This document shows, piece by piece, positions 40,151 to 50,055 of a stretch of DNA of 64,000 bases. Numbering within the stretch: the stretch's first letter is position 1; every line of letters starts with the position of its first letter. The position numbers were made by a program, and so were the translations under genes. Below the pieces are notes generated by a model. The model was not told where the DNA came from and made no database searches. It saw only the letters and a list, made by a program, of their open reading frames with translations. Source of the DNA: Kappaphycus alvarezii (taxonomy: Eukaryota > Rhodophyta > Florideophyceae > Gigartinales > Solieriaceae); assembly GCA_002205965.3 (NCBI GenBank), contig NADL03000451.1, positions 3,391,009 through 3,455,008 of the forward strand, read 5' to 3'.

Positions 40151-40800
40151 ATCCTGATCCTACTCTTAGAGTTCAAGAGCGGACATTTTCTAAAAACAAG
40201 GTAAATTATACTTGCAAAAAATTAATACATAACTAATCGTGCAGATCCAACATCTATTCCTCGTGGCTCGCATTTTCGAGATAAACCAAACCAACTTATC
40301 GAAAAGCCAAGAATGGTAGAAAGAAAATAAAATTGCGCGTGGTTATAGTGGGTGATTTTGTGAGTTTTGGAACGATTTCCCGCCGCGTCCTGTCCAACTA
40401 TTCTGCATGTCCCGACGCCTTATCCCGAATGGGGTCAGGTTGCCAAACGTCCCGTTTAGCAAACGGATTCCTCCGTATAAATCAGAAGTTGAGTATATTC
40501 AGGAGTTCAGAGCGGTAGGTGATCGATGCTGCCCGTCTCAGGTTTTCCCAAGGCGACGACATGATAATAAGTACAAATCATGTTGAGATCACTAAAATAT
40601 AACCTTACAGTAACTGCCTGTAATTGTAGTCCCATACGTGAAAGCTAGCGTTTCCCTAAAGCACCACTGAGTAGGATTGTGCGACACTTACCCCAATGCG
40701 AGCAATACGAATCTAACACTTTCCTTACAAAACCAGTTACAATTGACCGTTGACAATCCACTGACTTACTTCCGTATTGATCTGATTTGACTTCAAAACA
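40151..40800. other. No recognisable gene
   Basis: Between the non-LTR fragment and copia-C. AT-rich start (40200-40340). I saw no LTR matching the far side of copia-C (53190-53400). Confidence 0.4.
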
Positions 40801-40805
40801 TAATG

Positions 40806-42330
40806 TTAAGCGCCGCTTGCTTGATCCTTGGTCAACGCATCTGCCAAATTGCTCCCAGACCGAATCCATACGATGTTTTCTAGATCCCCATTTCTAAACG
40901 TCTCCCTAAGACCAGCTATGTCAATGAGCAGTCTCTTTTCTGTCACACCATGCAATGAAATGATACTGTCGAATAGCGCCCGAGAATCGGTGAAGACCCT
41001 TAAAGGCATCTGTGGGCTCAGAATTCGGAATATGTTGTGGCTTAGAACATATCCAGCACCGTAGGCATTTGCTATAGCATAAAGTTCAGCAGCTAAGACT
41101 GACCTTGTAACTCGCTTACACTTTGTTGAAGACTAACTGAGAACAGAGCAACGTTTGCTTTCATCCACAAGTAAAATGACATACCCAAGTTGCGAGCAAA
41201 GGTCACGATTTGTAGCGAACAAAGCGTCCCCGAAGACGGGCAGCTCTACGGTATCGAGATCCAGATTTCCGTAGCACAGTGAGTAATCTAAATCCTGTAG
41301 CCCCTTATAAACTTGTTCTAGACGTTTGAAATCATATTAATCGGCATCCTCCGGCAACACTTGGGAGAGCTGGTTTATCGCGCAATCGCGCATGTGACAT
41401 CTGGCCTTGTACATGTGCTTATGTATCCGATCTGCCCTCTATGAAACATAAAAGATTGCGGTGATCGCTCTATTTTGCCTCTTGGAATACGATAGATATA
41501 TGGGCGCTGGTGTGTATAGACCGTCCCTTTGTCTAGTTCCGGGTGCATTCCATTAAACTTGATTGAATTGTCCGATGAAAAAACTGTCTACCCTTACTAG
41601 CGACTCTTTTAGATCCCTCTTCCTCTTCCTGCAGGAAAACCTGTGATCCGGTTCCAGCAGAGTCATCTACTTGTAAACAGACGATCACATCTAGATCTCC
41701 ATTCTCATCATGACGCTACGGAAAACATGGGCCTTTACACATGCTGATTATTCGCAACAAATTATGGTGATGTACCATACAGGTTTCGAACTATACCACT
41801 CTCTGGCAAACCGTACAACGGTCTGCGAATCAACCACAATATATCACCGTCCAACCCATGTTCCTTCGGTGGAAAAATGCATACTTCTCTTAAAAGGGAG
41901 GAATCAGTTGACACATATGCCATGCTTATATCCCTTAAAACAGTGGCAGGCCCACAGAAGCGGCGATTGAGGAAATAATACGTACAGATGACTTGTTCAC
42001 TGTGAGGGAATATGTGAACAGCATGTTCTTATCTCTGTCTCGTTTCCCTATACCCTGTGCGACCAGTCGAGTCTTATAGGTCTGTTTTGGTGTTTCAACA
42101 TCTTTCATAGTCAGAAACAGTCCTGAACGTATGATAGTGAGCTTGCTTAGTTGGTCAGACGAGAAATCCGAGCGTTGAACTTCCTTAAATACACCACGAT
42201 TCTTGATACCTTGTAGTTACAGCTCAATTGATTCCTTAAATAGCCCTTGTCTTGGGTCAGAATTTGGCACGATCGTATGTGCGAATGTTTCATCTGTAAC
42301 CTGACGAGATACATCCAAATCACTGTCAGC
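40806..42330 (-). pseudogene. copia-C RT and RNase H
   Basis: Seen: in several frames, LREVCIFPPKEHGLDG and RRPLYGLPESGI (about 41800-41960), then VIVCLQVDDSAGTG (about 41640-41690), a QVDD catalytic box like that of copia-B, then scattered connection-domain blocks (41200-41500). The RNase H end at 40806-41009 reads RVFTDSRALFDSIISLHGVT, then LLIDIAGLRETFRNGDLENI and SNLADALTKD. Known: the TDS.....I......K...DI..LRE block is the copia RNase H tail, also seen in copia-A and copia-D. Heavy frameshifting. No activity expected. Confidence 0.85.
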
Positions 42331-42344
42331 ATTGCAAGGCAAAT

Positions 42345-42770
42345 TTAGATATACAATGTCGTCAAAGTTATCCGATTCCGGTAACTCTTCCGAATTAGTA
42401 TTATAAGGTCCTGTATGCACTGATTGCATACAGGTCGGCCATTAACCATCCAATTCGTTATCCAGAATGTTATCCGTTGCTCCTGGTGCGACTTCAGTGT
42501 CAATACTGTTCTGCTCGGCTTTGTGCACTTTTTCAGCAGCACTGTTAATGTTGACGTTAACATCAACATCATCGTTCACTGAAACCCCATAGATATCAGG
42601 TCGGGGTAGATACACCACCTCACTAAGTTCGCTTACCTTCGATATACAATATGGTTGAATACTTCCATCAGGTTCCTTGACTAGTACATTATTTTCATTT
42701 CGGGATACGAATGTCTTAGGTTCCCAGCGGTTACTTGTTTCCCGATAGACCAAAACTTTGTCACCTTACA
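42345..42770 (-). pseudogene. copia-C integrase-RT linker
   Basis: Minus 42442-42753 starts MVYRETSNRWEPKTFVSRNE, continues LVKEPDGSIQPYCISKVSEL, then an Asp/Asn-rich stretch (NDDVDVNVNINSAAEKVHKA). This is the usual region after copia integrase: a VYRE..K...G...........V......PF.I block, then a low-complexity acidic linker. It parallels 19-375 of copia-A. The frame is lost after 42442. Confidence 0.7.
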
Positions 42771-43299
42771 GCAGAGTAGCAAAAAGATTACGGGGAATAA
42801 ATGCCCTTTCCGCCTGCTTTAAACGCATCTTAGCTCCTAAAGTCACGTAATCCTCCCGTGCTATATCAAGCATCATCTTCATCCTTTCACCTTGTAGTAC
42901 GGCTGCGGGCAAGTAGCCAGGGAGAAGGAGCTTCGGCATAGCACCAAATACCAGTGAAAACGGGCATATGCCCTCCGGACGGAGAGTGCTATTAATTCAT
43001 TTAATAGCAATAGCCAGCAAGTATTCATCGGTTACGGCATTTATCCCTGAAGAAGTCCGTCTGTTCCGTCGGCGTCGGTTCGTAGGTTCTGTCACTCCAT
43101 CGCTCTGTTGGCCTTAAGTCCCTTTCAATTTTTGGATTTTCCTAAGCGGACAGTGATACCGCTCACCCACTGACATGGCATTCGATGGTTCTACCCCGAT
43201 TGGGCGAAAAGTCATTCTTTCCTCAGCATCCATAGCTTGAAGACGGAGTGAGACAAATTATGTCCCTTGGTCATATCTAAGGTTGTCGTGGGCACCTAG

Positions 43300-43640
43300 T
43301 TACGACAGTACCCAATTTTCCATAAAGGTCCTGCATATAGTCTCAGTGTAATCGTCTGGTAAGAACCTGGCTGACTGAAAGTGAGTCGCTCGGTCAACCA
43401 CATGAAGTACATGTATCCCTTCGATGAACATAATATCAACAACTACTTCACTATTGAGAATCAGGTCATCTCTGGTCACGGAAACCGGGACAACGTAGGG
43501 ATTTGGTTCGATAAACTGACATTCCTTGCACCGAGACTGGATGCTTGATAGCATTCGGCGATTATTTTTGTCTACGTCGTTCGGTCTAGATCTCTTCAAG
43601 AAATCATGCATTCGCTGCGCACCTGGATGTCCAAAACGAC
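43300..43640 (-). pseudogene. copia-C integrase N-terminal part
   Basis: Seen: MHDFLKRSRPNDVDKNNRRM, RCKECQFIEPNPYVVPVSVT and VVVDIMFIEGIHVLHVVDRA followed by THFQSARFL. Known: CX2C of the zinc-binding domain, then the catalytic-core strand with the first Asp (D-MF......LHVVD..THF), matching copia-D at about 53470-53520. The rest of the core (second Asp, Glu) lies in 42770-43300 in decayed frames. Confidence 0.8.
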
Positions 43641-43692
43641 AATGGAGCTTAGTAAGCTCTTGCTCAATAAAGAGACATTCTATGTCATAATC

Positions 43693-43943
43693 CTATCGTA
43701 TCCAAAGATGGACCATGTCACGCTCGACACGCATTTCGGGACCGTCATTAAACGATATAGTATTTGCTACCTGTTCAACTCCACTAGTTCGGAGAGAATC
43801 CATTTCCTTAAGACCTAGGATTAGTGGTAGGTCGACATCATCCACAATTAGTGCATCGAAGTTGACAAATCCATCGCTGTACGGAAAACGGAAAGAAGCG
43901 ACTCCGACACATGCAGATCCGCCATGGCCAGATATAGCAAAAT
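43693..43943 (-). pseudogene. copia-C protease, second half
   Basis: Reads FAISGHGGSACVGVASFRFP, VNFDALIVDDVDLPLILGLK, EMDSL, the strands after the active-site half of a copia retropepsin-like domain. Its upstream half lies beyond the inserted chromovirus at 50563-50700. The junction is exactly at the AAAAT target duplication. Confidence 0.85.
43939..43943. other. Target-site duplication AAAAT (left)
   Basis: AAAAT directly before the left LTR; the same five bases follow the right LTR at 50558-50562. Five-base duplications are typical of Ty3/gypsy integration. Confidence 0.9.
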
Positions 43944-44443
43944 TGTGGGGTGTTGAGCGCACAAAAGGTAATCGATGGTTGAACTGTTGATTGATGCTTC
44001 CGGTAATCAGGCCGGACATCAGACCAGGGTTTATATAGAAAAAGTACTCAACACCAGCAGAGATAAATTGTAACTAAACGGTACTGAATTCAAAGGTATT
44101 CTAGAAAATGCGACCCAGAGGTATCAAACTACAAGGTTCTGAAGGTCCATCAGTATAACAGACAGCAACAAACATCATGGCAAAGTACCATTGGTCCAAT
44201 TGGCAAGGAGGCATAAAGTGGTTGCTGATTGGTGGGTGCGAAATGTTTCGAGAACCACGCGAGATAGCCATGATGGATCCATGTCATTGGCTAGGTACAA
44301 AGAGGTATGATATTATGCTTTTACACTGGTGCGTGAGTACAGTGCACAAGTTGCAATGATGTCTTCTTACAGTGTAAATCCTTGGTACAGGTTACCGGAG
44401 GGATACTGTCAGGGTATTTGGTGATTTATGGGCATATCGCACA
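43944..44443 (-). repeat. Chromovirus LTR (3' in element orientation)
   Basis: Starts TGTGGGGTGTTGAG and ends GGGCATATCGCACA. Near identical to 50056-50557 across its length. It contains a short antisense frame (44177-44359) that is duplicated in the other LTR and is not a gene. Confidence 0.95.
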
Positions 44444-44456
44444 TCACTCCCCCTAC
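44444..44456 (-). other. Chromovirus polypurine tract
   Basis: On the minus strand GTAGGGGGAGTGA precedes the 3' LTR, as expected for plus-strand priming. Confidence 0.65.
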
Positions 44457-44990
44457 GAAGAAGAATCGCCCCGATTCTTGTATTCGTATAGCAGATCTTG
44501 AAATTTTTCAGTCATTTTCTGATAGCCATGAGTTCTCGTGATCTGCATATCCTTTCCATTTAATGAGATATTTTGTTTTTCCGTATTGTTTCTTGTGACT
44601 GAGAATTGATTCGACTTCGTATTCTTTATGTCCATCTTGAACCTGTATAGGTGGTGGCGGCGGAATTTGGCGATAGAATTCATCTTCAAAGTACGGCTTA
44701 AGGAGACTAGCATGGAAAGCATTGTGAATTCCCCTGTCGATCATTGGCTGGGAAAGATTTAAACGGTACGTAACTCCGTTTATATCCTCAGATATTTGAA
44801 ATGGACCACAAAACTTTGGGTTCAGTTTTCGAGATCCTGCACCATCTTCAAAAGCTAGGTTTTTTGTGGACAACCAGACTTTTCACCAACTTTATAAGAA
44901 GAAGGTCTTCTACTTCTGTTGAATACAAGGCAGTGGATTCATTTGATTTTTTGATTTGTTCTTGGGCTTTTTTCAGTGATTCTTGCATGT
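44457..44990 (-). pseudogene. Chromovirus integrase C-terminus and chromodomain
   Basis: Seen: LNPKFCGPFQISEDINGVTY and HNAFHASLLKPYFEDEFY (the integrase GPF/Y module), then EYEVESILSHKKQYGKTKYL and IKWKGYADHENSWLSEND, a chromodomain with its aromatic residues (Y, W, Y, W). Known: chromodomains of chromoviruses bind modified histone H3 tails and steer integration toward heterochromatin. A one-base shift near 44880 separates this frame from the integrase core. Another short frame (44848-45039) carries the helical segment between them. If the shifts are sequence errors the domain could be functional. Confidence 0.92.
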
Positions 44991-45599
44991 TTTTTAGGAA
45001 CTGTGCCGCAGCAGGGTTGTCTGCGGAGAGTATGTCCAAAGGGACAGTTCTAGGGTGGATTCCATAATTGAGGAAGAACGGAGAAATGTTGTAGTGGCAT
45101 TAATAGATGAGTTGTAAGCAACTTCGAAGTCTACCAAGTATTTGTCCCAATCTGACTTGTCGAAGCTAACAAAAGAACGAATCATTTCTTCGATCTTTCT
45201 GTTCATAATCTCAGATTGTCCATCTGTTTGTGGGTGATATGCTGAAGAAGGGGATATCTTGGTACCCAGAAGGTGGAACAGACTCTTCCAAAACTTGCTC
45301 ATAAAAATAGCATCCCTATCACAAATGATATTCGTTGGAATTCCGTGGTTTCTGTAGACATGATCCTTGAACAACCTGGCAGTTGAAGGAGCATCTATTT
45401 TGGGCTTGGTTGGTATAATTCTGATCATCTTTGATAATCTGTCAACGACAGTTAAGATGCCATTGTTTCCTTCCGTTGACCTTGGAAGGGGTGTAATAAA
45501 GTCCATCGTTATGTGAGTCCATTTGGTTTTCGGTGGGTCAAGAGGTTTTAAAAGACCTGCGGGTTTCTGATTGATGGTTTGTCTCTTTGGCAGTGGCAA
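44990..45599 (-). pseudogene. Chromovirus integrase core
   Basis: Seen: LKPLDPPKTKWTHITMDFIT, LPRSTEGNNGILTVVDRLSK (first Asp in MDFIT), NIICDRDAIFMSKFWKSLFH (second Asp), AYHPQTDGQSEIMNRKIEEM (Glu in QSE). This is a complete DDE triad. The zinc-binding H2C2 region lies in the neighbouring frame (45548-45700: HDYHSTPNTGHLGISKTINR, CHCQRDK). Known: retroviral-type integrase that inserts cDNA. Single-base frame breaks at about 45570 and 45060 bound this exon-like piece. Confidence 0.93.
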
Positions 45600-46297
45600 G
45601 AACGAACGTATCGAAGTACATCTGTACGAAGGTTTTTCCAGTAAAACTTCGGTGATATTCTATTGATTGTTTTTGAAATTCCCAAATGTCCAGTATTTGG
45701 AGTAGAATGGTAGTCATGTAATAGCTTGACTTTAAATTTTCCTTCTGGTACGCAAATCTTTCCGTTCCTTAGTAAAAGCAACCCTTTCTTTTCGAAAGGT
45801 GCCTTTGGATCTTTGTATTGGGTTTTCAGGTTTTCATCTAGCCTGTAATCTTTGGCCAGATCTTCTATCTCAGAATCCGCAAAATAAGGTACGGATATAT
45901 TGTTCGATTCTAGGTATGTCTTTGTTATCACTTCCTTGAGTAGTTCTCTGTTTCGATGTTTAGGTGAGGGATAATTCTGAGGTTGTCTTGACAGGGCATC
46001 GGCAACGATGTTTGCTTTCCCGGAGATGGGTATAATTTTGAAATCAAAGTTCGCTAATCTTTCCAACCACCTAACCTGTCTTTGGGACAGATTGTCCTGG
46101 GTCTCGAGGTATCTTAAAGGGTAGTGATCAGAATGAACTGTGAAAAAGTTTCCGTGTAGGTATGCTCTCCACCATTTCAAGCACTCTACAATGGCCAAGA
46201 GCTCTCTCTCATGAGCGGCATAATTTTGCTCAGCATCATTCAAAGTCCTAGACGCAAAGGCAACTGGTCTTCTGGATTTTGGATCCCCCTGTTCCAA
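45548..46297 (-). pseudogene. Chromovirus RNase H and integrase zinc-binding domain
   Basis: Seen: [76 protein letters not shown] and GKANIVADALSRQP, a full gypsy RNase H C-terminal half. The spacer and H2C2 (HDYHSTPNTGHLG..., SCHCQRDK) follow. The first RNase H residues ([14 protein letters not shown]) lie at the end of the preceding frame. The switch occurs at about 46290, beside a run of five C residues. Confidence 0.92.
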
Positions 46298-47931
46298 ACA
46301 GCTCCAATTGCGTACTGAGAGGCATCTGTAGTGACATATATTGGAAGTTCAGAGTCAAAAGTTCGAAGGACTGGGGCACTGCATAACGATTTCTTCAAGG
46401 TCTGGAATGATTTGTCCTGAGTAGCTGTCCACAGAAATGAAACGTTCTTCGTCAGCTCTGTAAGAGGTTTAGCAACCAATGAGCATCCTCTTATGAATCT
46501 TCTGTAATAGTTGACGAGTCCTAAGAATGACTGAAGTTGTTGCTTGTTCTTTGGTGAGGGCCATTCCATGACTGCCTTTATCTTGTTGGGATCCACAGCA
46601 ATTCCCTCTTGACAGATTACATGTCCAAGATACTCGACTTCTTTAACACCGAAGACACATTTTGACAATTTTGCGAACAGATTCTCCTTCCTCAGAATCT
46701 CTAGTACTACATCAATGTGTTCTAAATGTTCTTTCCATGTCTTACTGAAGATGAGAATGTCATCTAAATAAACGATAACGAATACATCCAGGACATCTTT
46801 GAATATGTCGTTCATGAGATTCATAAAAGTTGCTGGTGCGTTGGTCAATCCAAAAGGTAGTACGAGAAATTCAAAATGTCCGTATCTGGTTCGAAACGCT
46901 GTGAGAGGGATTGAAGATTCCTCCAGTCTGATCTGATGGTAACCCATCCTCAGATCTATTTTCGAGAAGTACCTGGCTCCCTTAAGTCGATCAAAGATAT
47001 CATCGATGCGCGGCAGGGGGTAGCTGTTTTTTACAGTAAGCCGATTAAGTGCTCTGTAATCCACACACATACGCAAACCGCTGTCCTTTTTCGTTACAAA
47101 GAGTATTGGCGCTCCCCAGGGGCTTTTGCTTGGTCTAATGAATTCACTCTCTAGTAGATCATCTAGTTGTTTACGAAGCTCCATCATTTCTTTTCCTGAA
47201 AGTCTGTAGAGACCCTTTTTCTGTGGCTTAGCATCTTTTTCCAATTCGATCTTGAAATCATACTTTCGCTTCGGAGGAAGGCCCTTCGGAAGTTTTTCCG
47301 GGAAAACGTCTGTATACTTTTTCAGTACACCTTGAATATCTTCTGGGTAAGAATCTGGAACATTTGGATTTGAGTCTAGTGGTCGAATTAGAACAGCATA
47401 AGTGCTACATTTTTTCTCCAAATCAGTAAGTACTGAGTTTGCAGAAACGAAAGGGTGCTTTGTCATTTCATTGGCAGTGACGGAGTACTTTTCACCCTTG
47501 TAGTTGAAAGAAACTTGATTGCTTGAAGAGTCGATAATTGCTCTATGGGCTCCACACCATTCCTTTCCTAGGATTGCATCATATCTCTTGAGGGGGCTCA
47601 CGGCGAAGTACAGTGGTTCTGTGTAGTTCTTTATTTGGACGATTGCCGGACCGGCTGTTTCTTTCAACTTCTGGTTAGCACCGTTCGCCATTTCGGCAAG
47701 CTCTGCTGATTCTCTTGTTTTAATCTTATGGTAATCGCAGAACAATTCACTGAGGAAATTGATCTCACCACCTGGGTCGATGAGAATTTTTGCTGGTCCA
47801 TTGGAAATGACTCCTTTAACAATAAGAAGTCCTCTATGATTTCGTTGGAAAGTTGGGGTTGGTGTTCCCCTAAATGCTTCCTGGGATCTTATTGTTGAAA
47901 CAATAAGATTTCTGTCATCCAGGACCTTCAG
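46240..47931 (-). CDS. Chromovirus protease and reverse transcriptase
   Basis: This frame follows gag directly, in the same frame, after one UGA (47934-47932). Seen: [20 protein letters not shown], the protease active site with DPG in place of DSG. Then [80 protein letters not shown] (first Asp), [20 protein letters not shown] (YLDD intact) and [20 protein letters not shown]. It ends inside RNase H. The frame is open for more than 550 codons. Known: gypsy RT. Likely translated as a gag-pol fusion by readthrough of the UGA. Interrupted only at 46240-46290 by a one-base shift. Confidence 0.93.
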   Translation of the reverse strand: MKVLDDRNLIVSTIRSQEAFRGTPTPTFQRNHRGLLIVKGVISNGPAKILIDPGGEINFLSELFCDYHKIKTRESAELAEMANGANQKLKETAGPAIVQIKNYTEPLYFAVSPLKRYDAILGKEWCGAHRAIIDSSSNQVSFNYKGEKYSVTANEMTKHPFVSANSVLTDLEKKCSTYAVLIRPLDSNPNVPDSYPEDIQGVLKKYTDVFPEKLPKGLPPKRKYDFKIELEKDAKPQKKGLYRLSGKEMMELRKQLDDLLESEFIRPSKSPWGAPILFVTKKDSGLRMCVDYRALNRLTVKNSYPLPRIDDIFDRLKGARYFSKIDLRMGYHQIRLEESSIPLTAFRTRYGHFEFLVLPFGLTNAPATFMNLMNDIFKDVLDVFVIVYLDDILIFSKTWKEHLEHIDVVLEILRKENLFAKLSKCVFGVKEVEYLGHVICQEGIAVDPNKIKAVMEWPSPKNKQQLQSFLGLVNYYRRFIRGCSLVAKPLTELTKNVSFLWTATQDKSFQTLKKSLCSAPVLRTFDSELPIYVTTDASQYAIGAVWNRGIQNPEDQLPLRLGL

Positions 47932-48882
47932 TCAGTTCCTTCGGGCTTTTGGGCAGTTTTTTGCAATGTGCCCTCTCTGTCTGCATCTCAAGCAGAGGCC
48001 TTCACGTATGCATCTCTCACGTTCTGCTTGATCCAATTTCGGTAAGTTAACATTTGAGGACTGTATACCCGGTTTCATTTCCACGTTCCCAATTTCCATG
48101 GGCACGGGAGCACTATTTCCAGTACTTGAACTTCCAGTACTTGAACTTCCGTTCAGCGATTTTGTATTCGATTTGTTGTTACCTAACGGCCCTGAACGCC
48201 TGTAAGCAGCTTCGATTCTTTCCGCATCTGCCATTAAATCAGAAAGCTTAGAGTATTCTTTCGTGCATAAGGCTTTCCAAATGTACGGTTTCAGGCCGCG
48301 TGAATAGCGATCAATCTGATCTTTGACTCCTATGTCTGGTATATCCAACAATATTTTGTTAAAATCTTCATTGAACGCAGTAACGTCTTTAACTTGTTTC
48401 CAGCGAGCCAGCTTGTCTCGGGCGATTTTTTCCTTGTTTAACGTCTCGAAGCGATTGAGAAGTGCAGTCTTCAGTTCCTTCCATGTTTGAATCTCCTGCC
48501 CCGCGGCGCTCTTGGAATGGACCATCCACCACTCATGGGCATTTCCAGAGAGATAGCTTAGTGCAATGTTCATGGTAGCTTGCCCATCTGCTTCACCAAG
48601 ATAATTCTGCATCTGCACGCACCAGCTCCCGACGGACCCTTTTCCGCTGAATGATCCCGGCTTATTCTTCTTAGGGGCGTCCTTGGTTTCGTTTTGACCA
48701 TTTGAGCTACCGGCATTGATCCTGACGAGAGACAGCTCATTCTCGAGAGCTTCCACCTTGCGAGCAGCGTTATTGAGCTGGTTCTGTTGTGCGGAGATCT
48801 GATTATGAGCCTCTGACAGCTGGCGTTGAAGTTCGCTTACAGCTTGTGCCAGAGACTCTACAGTAATGCCCGAAGTTTCCAT
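47932..48882 (-). CDS. Chromovirus gag
   Basis: 316 aa, intact. Seen: an N-terminal helical coiled-coil (LAQAVSELQRQLSEAHNQIS and further heptads to about residue 55), a capsid region with YLSGNAHEWWMVHSKSAAGQ, WKELKTALLNRFETLNKEKI and LARWKQVKDVTAFNEDFNKI, a Ser/Thr/Asn-rich spacer, and one CCHC knuckle CLRCRQRGHIAKNC near the C-terminus. Known: Ty3/gypsy gag (retrotrans_gag). It ends in UGA followed by CUG, then pol continues in the same frame, so gag-pol expression by stop readthrough is plausible. The start at 48882 is the first Met of the frame and precedes the coiled coil. Confidence 0.93.
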   Translation of the reverse strand: METSGITVESLAQAVSELQRQLSEAHNQISAQQNQLNNAARKVEALENELSLVRINAGSSNGQNETKDAPKKNKPGSFSGKGSVGSWCVQMQNYLGEADGQATMNIALSYLSGNAHEWWMVHSKSAAGQEIQTWKELKTALLNRFETLNKEKIARDKLARWKQVKDVTAFNEDFNKILLDIPDIGVKDQIDRYSRGLKPYIWKALCTKEYSKLSDLMADAERIEAAYRRSGPLGNNKSNTKSLNGSSSTGSSSTGNSAPVPMEIGNVEMKPGIQSSNVNLPKLDQAERERCIREGLCLRCRQRGHIAKNCPKARRN

Positions 48883-48978
48883 TGTCTTTTCCTATTGGTC
48901 GAAAGAGTCACACGTGTAGTTTTGGGTTTTTTTTTCTTTAAATAGAATTTTTTCAAATTGGCCAGTAAGAATCGGTAT

Positions 48979-49290
48979 GCACTGTGGCCGAGTTGGCTAG
49001 ACCAGCGAAAGACCAGTGAGAGGTCTCGAGTTCGAATCCCAGCCGATAACTTGGGAAAGTTGATTTTCTCTGACGTAAGGGTTTGACGTCAGTCACGTCG
49101 GGTGTGCTATAGTAGCCCTCCTTCCGATGCTTTACAGAACGGTTGTTTTCCTGTCTAGAACCTGGCGGCGATACGGGCTTACAAGCCCTACTGCAAGGAA
49201 CTGGGGAAAGCGAGTTCGTAAGGTAGCCACAGCGGGAGGTTGAACACAGCACAAACGAAGTCGGTTGAGAAAGCAACTTTTGGAGTTTTT
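48979..49290 (+). repeat. tRNA-derived SINE-like repeat inside the chromovirus
   Basis: A tRNA-like head: A-box TGGCCGAGTTGG (48985-48996) and B-box GAGTTCGAATCCC (49028-49040), spaced 31 bases. TGGCCGAG suggests a Ser/Leu-class tRNA ancestor. No 3' CCA-like acceptor pairing is evident. The unrelated body, up to about 49290, carries a TGACGT palindrome and ends in a T-rich stretch. It is opposite in orientation to the chromovirus and has no coding capacity. Confidence 0.65.
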
Positions 49291-49326
49291 CTTGCTTCCT
49301 CTTCCCTAAATTTATTCAAATTTTAA

Positions 49327-49907
49327 CTACTGACGGGCAGTCTCTCGATGACGGCGGCCAAGACGGTGGCGCTCAAGGTCTGCCTTACTTGGGACTTCGA
49401 TTTTGCAAATTTCGCAGATGTGCCTCGTCTTATCGGCGCGGTGCTGGTGCTTGCGGGATCGGAGGTGCTCGTGGTACTGCACTCGGCCTGTGCAGGTGAC
49501 TTGACAGTGACGGCAGTGGAAGGGCGAAGATCGCGGGTTCTTGGTCAGGCGAGGCCTTCTGGTCTTCTTACGAATGCGGTGGTTGGCGGTTCTCTGAATG
49601 ACGATGGAAGCCGCGTCAGGGAGAATCGGTAGGGTCTTCTTAGGCTTCTGCGGCTTGGAGCGAGGGACTGCGGGCCTTCTCGGTATCGCGGTAGAGCGGG
49701 TAGCGATACAGCCTCGGGAAGGCAGAAAGTGGAGGGTCTTGGTGTCCTCGGTTCCTCCACCACGATTCTGGTGGGTGTTCTTGGCTCCACTCCAAACTCG
49801 AAAGTTGTCAGCTCCTGACAATTTTCGGCGAAGAACGATTGTAAGTCTTCTGCGTTGTACTCGTCCGGCGACGAGGGGCGGTCCCTGGAAGTCTTGTTTT
49901 TCGGCAC
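49327..49907 (-). pseudogene. Chromovirus extra ORF with two U1-type zinc fingers
   Basis: Seen: a start at 49907 (MPKNKTSRDRPSSPDEYNAE, acidic, then FFAENCQELTTFEFGVEPRT) and, after one frame change between about 49790 and 49600, a basic region (KPQKPKKTLPILPDAA, RKKTRRPRLTKNPRSS). Two fingers follow: CRHCQVTCTGRVQYHEH-LRSRK-H and CEICKIEVPSKADLERH-RLGRR-H. Both fit CX2CX12HX5H exactly, the U1/matrin-type spacing seen in RNA- or double-stranded-RNA-binding proteins. It lies between the 5' LTR and gag, a place where gypsy elements usually have no ORF. Acquired host gene or element-specific accessory protein, function unknown. Confidence 0.75.
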
Positions 49908-50041
49908 TGAGCGTTATTCAAAAAGATCAGAGTAAAAACAAAATGTTAGTCTCTGCTTGCAATCGGGCAGAACGTCAAATCTAATAGAGATTTTAACTTA
50001 CTGTCGGATTGGAAGAACTCGCAGTACTGACAAACGAATAT

Positions 50042-50053
50042 GCGATGCTACCA
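50042..50053 (-). other. Chromovirus primer-binding site
   Basis: On the minus strand TGGTAGCATCGC begins two bases after the 5' LTR. TGGTAGC matches the complement of tRNA 3' ends ending GCTACCA, as in initiator-Met tRNAs used by many retrotransposons. Confidence 0.75.
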
Positions 50054-50055
50054 AA

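Noticed and set aside
44177-44359. 60-aa frame repeated exactly at 50289-50471
   Set aside because: It is duplicated only because it lies in the chromovirus LTRs; no sign of a protein.
48985-49040. Functional tRNA gene
   Set aside because: A- and B-boxes are present, but I could not pair a full acceptor stem or identify an anticodon arm with confidence; SINE head is more likely.
48953-49276. 107-aa minus-strand frame
   Set aside because: It overlaps the tRNA-like A- and B-boxes and reads through the SINE-like repeat; no protein similarity.
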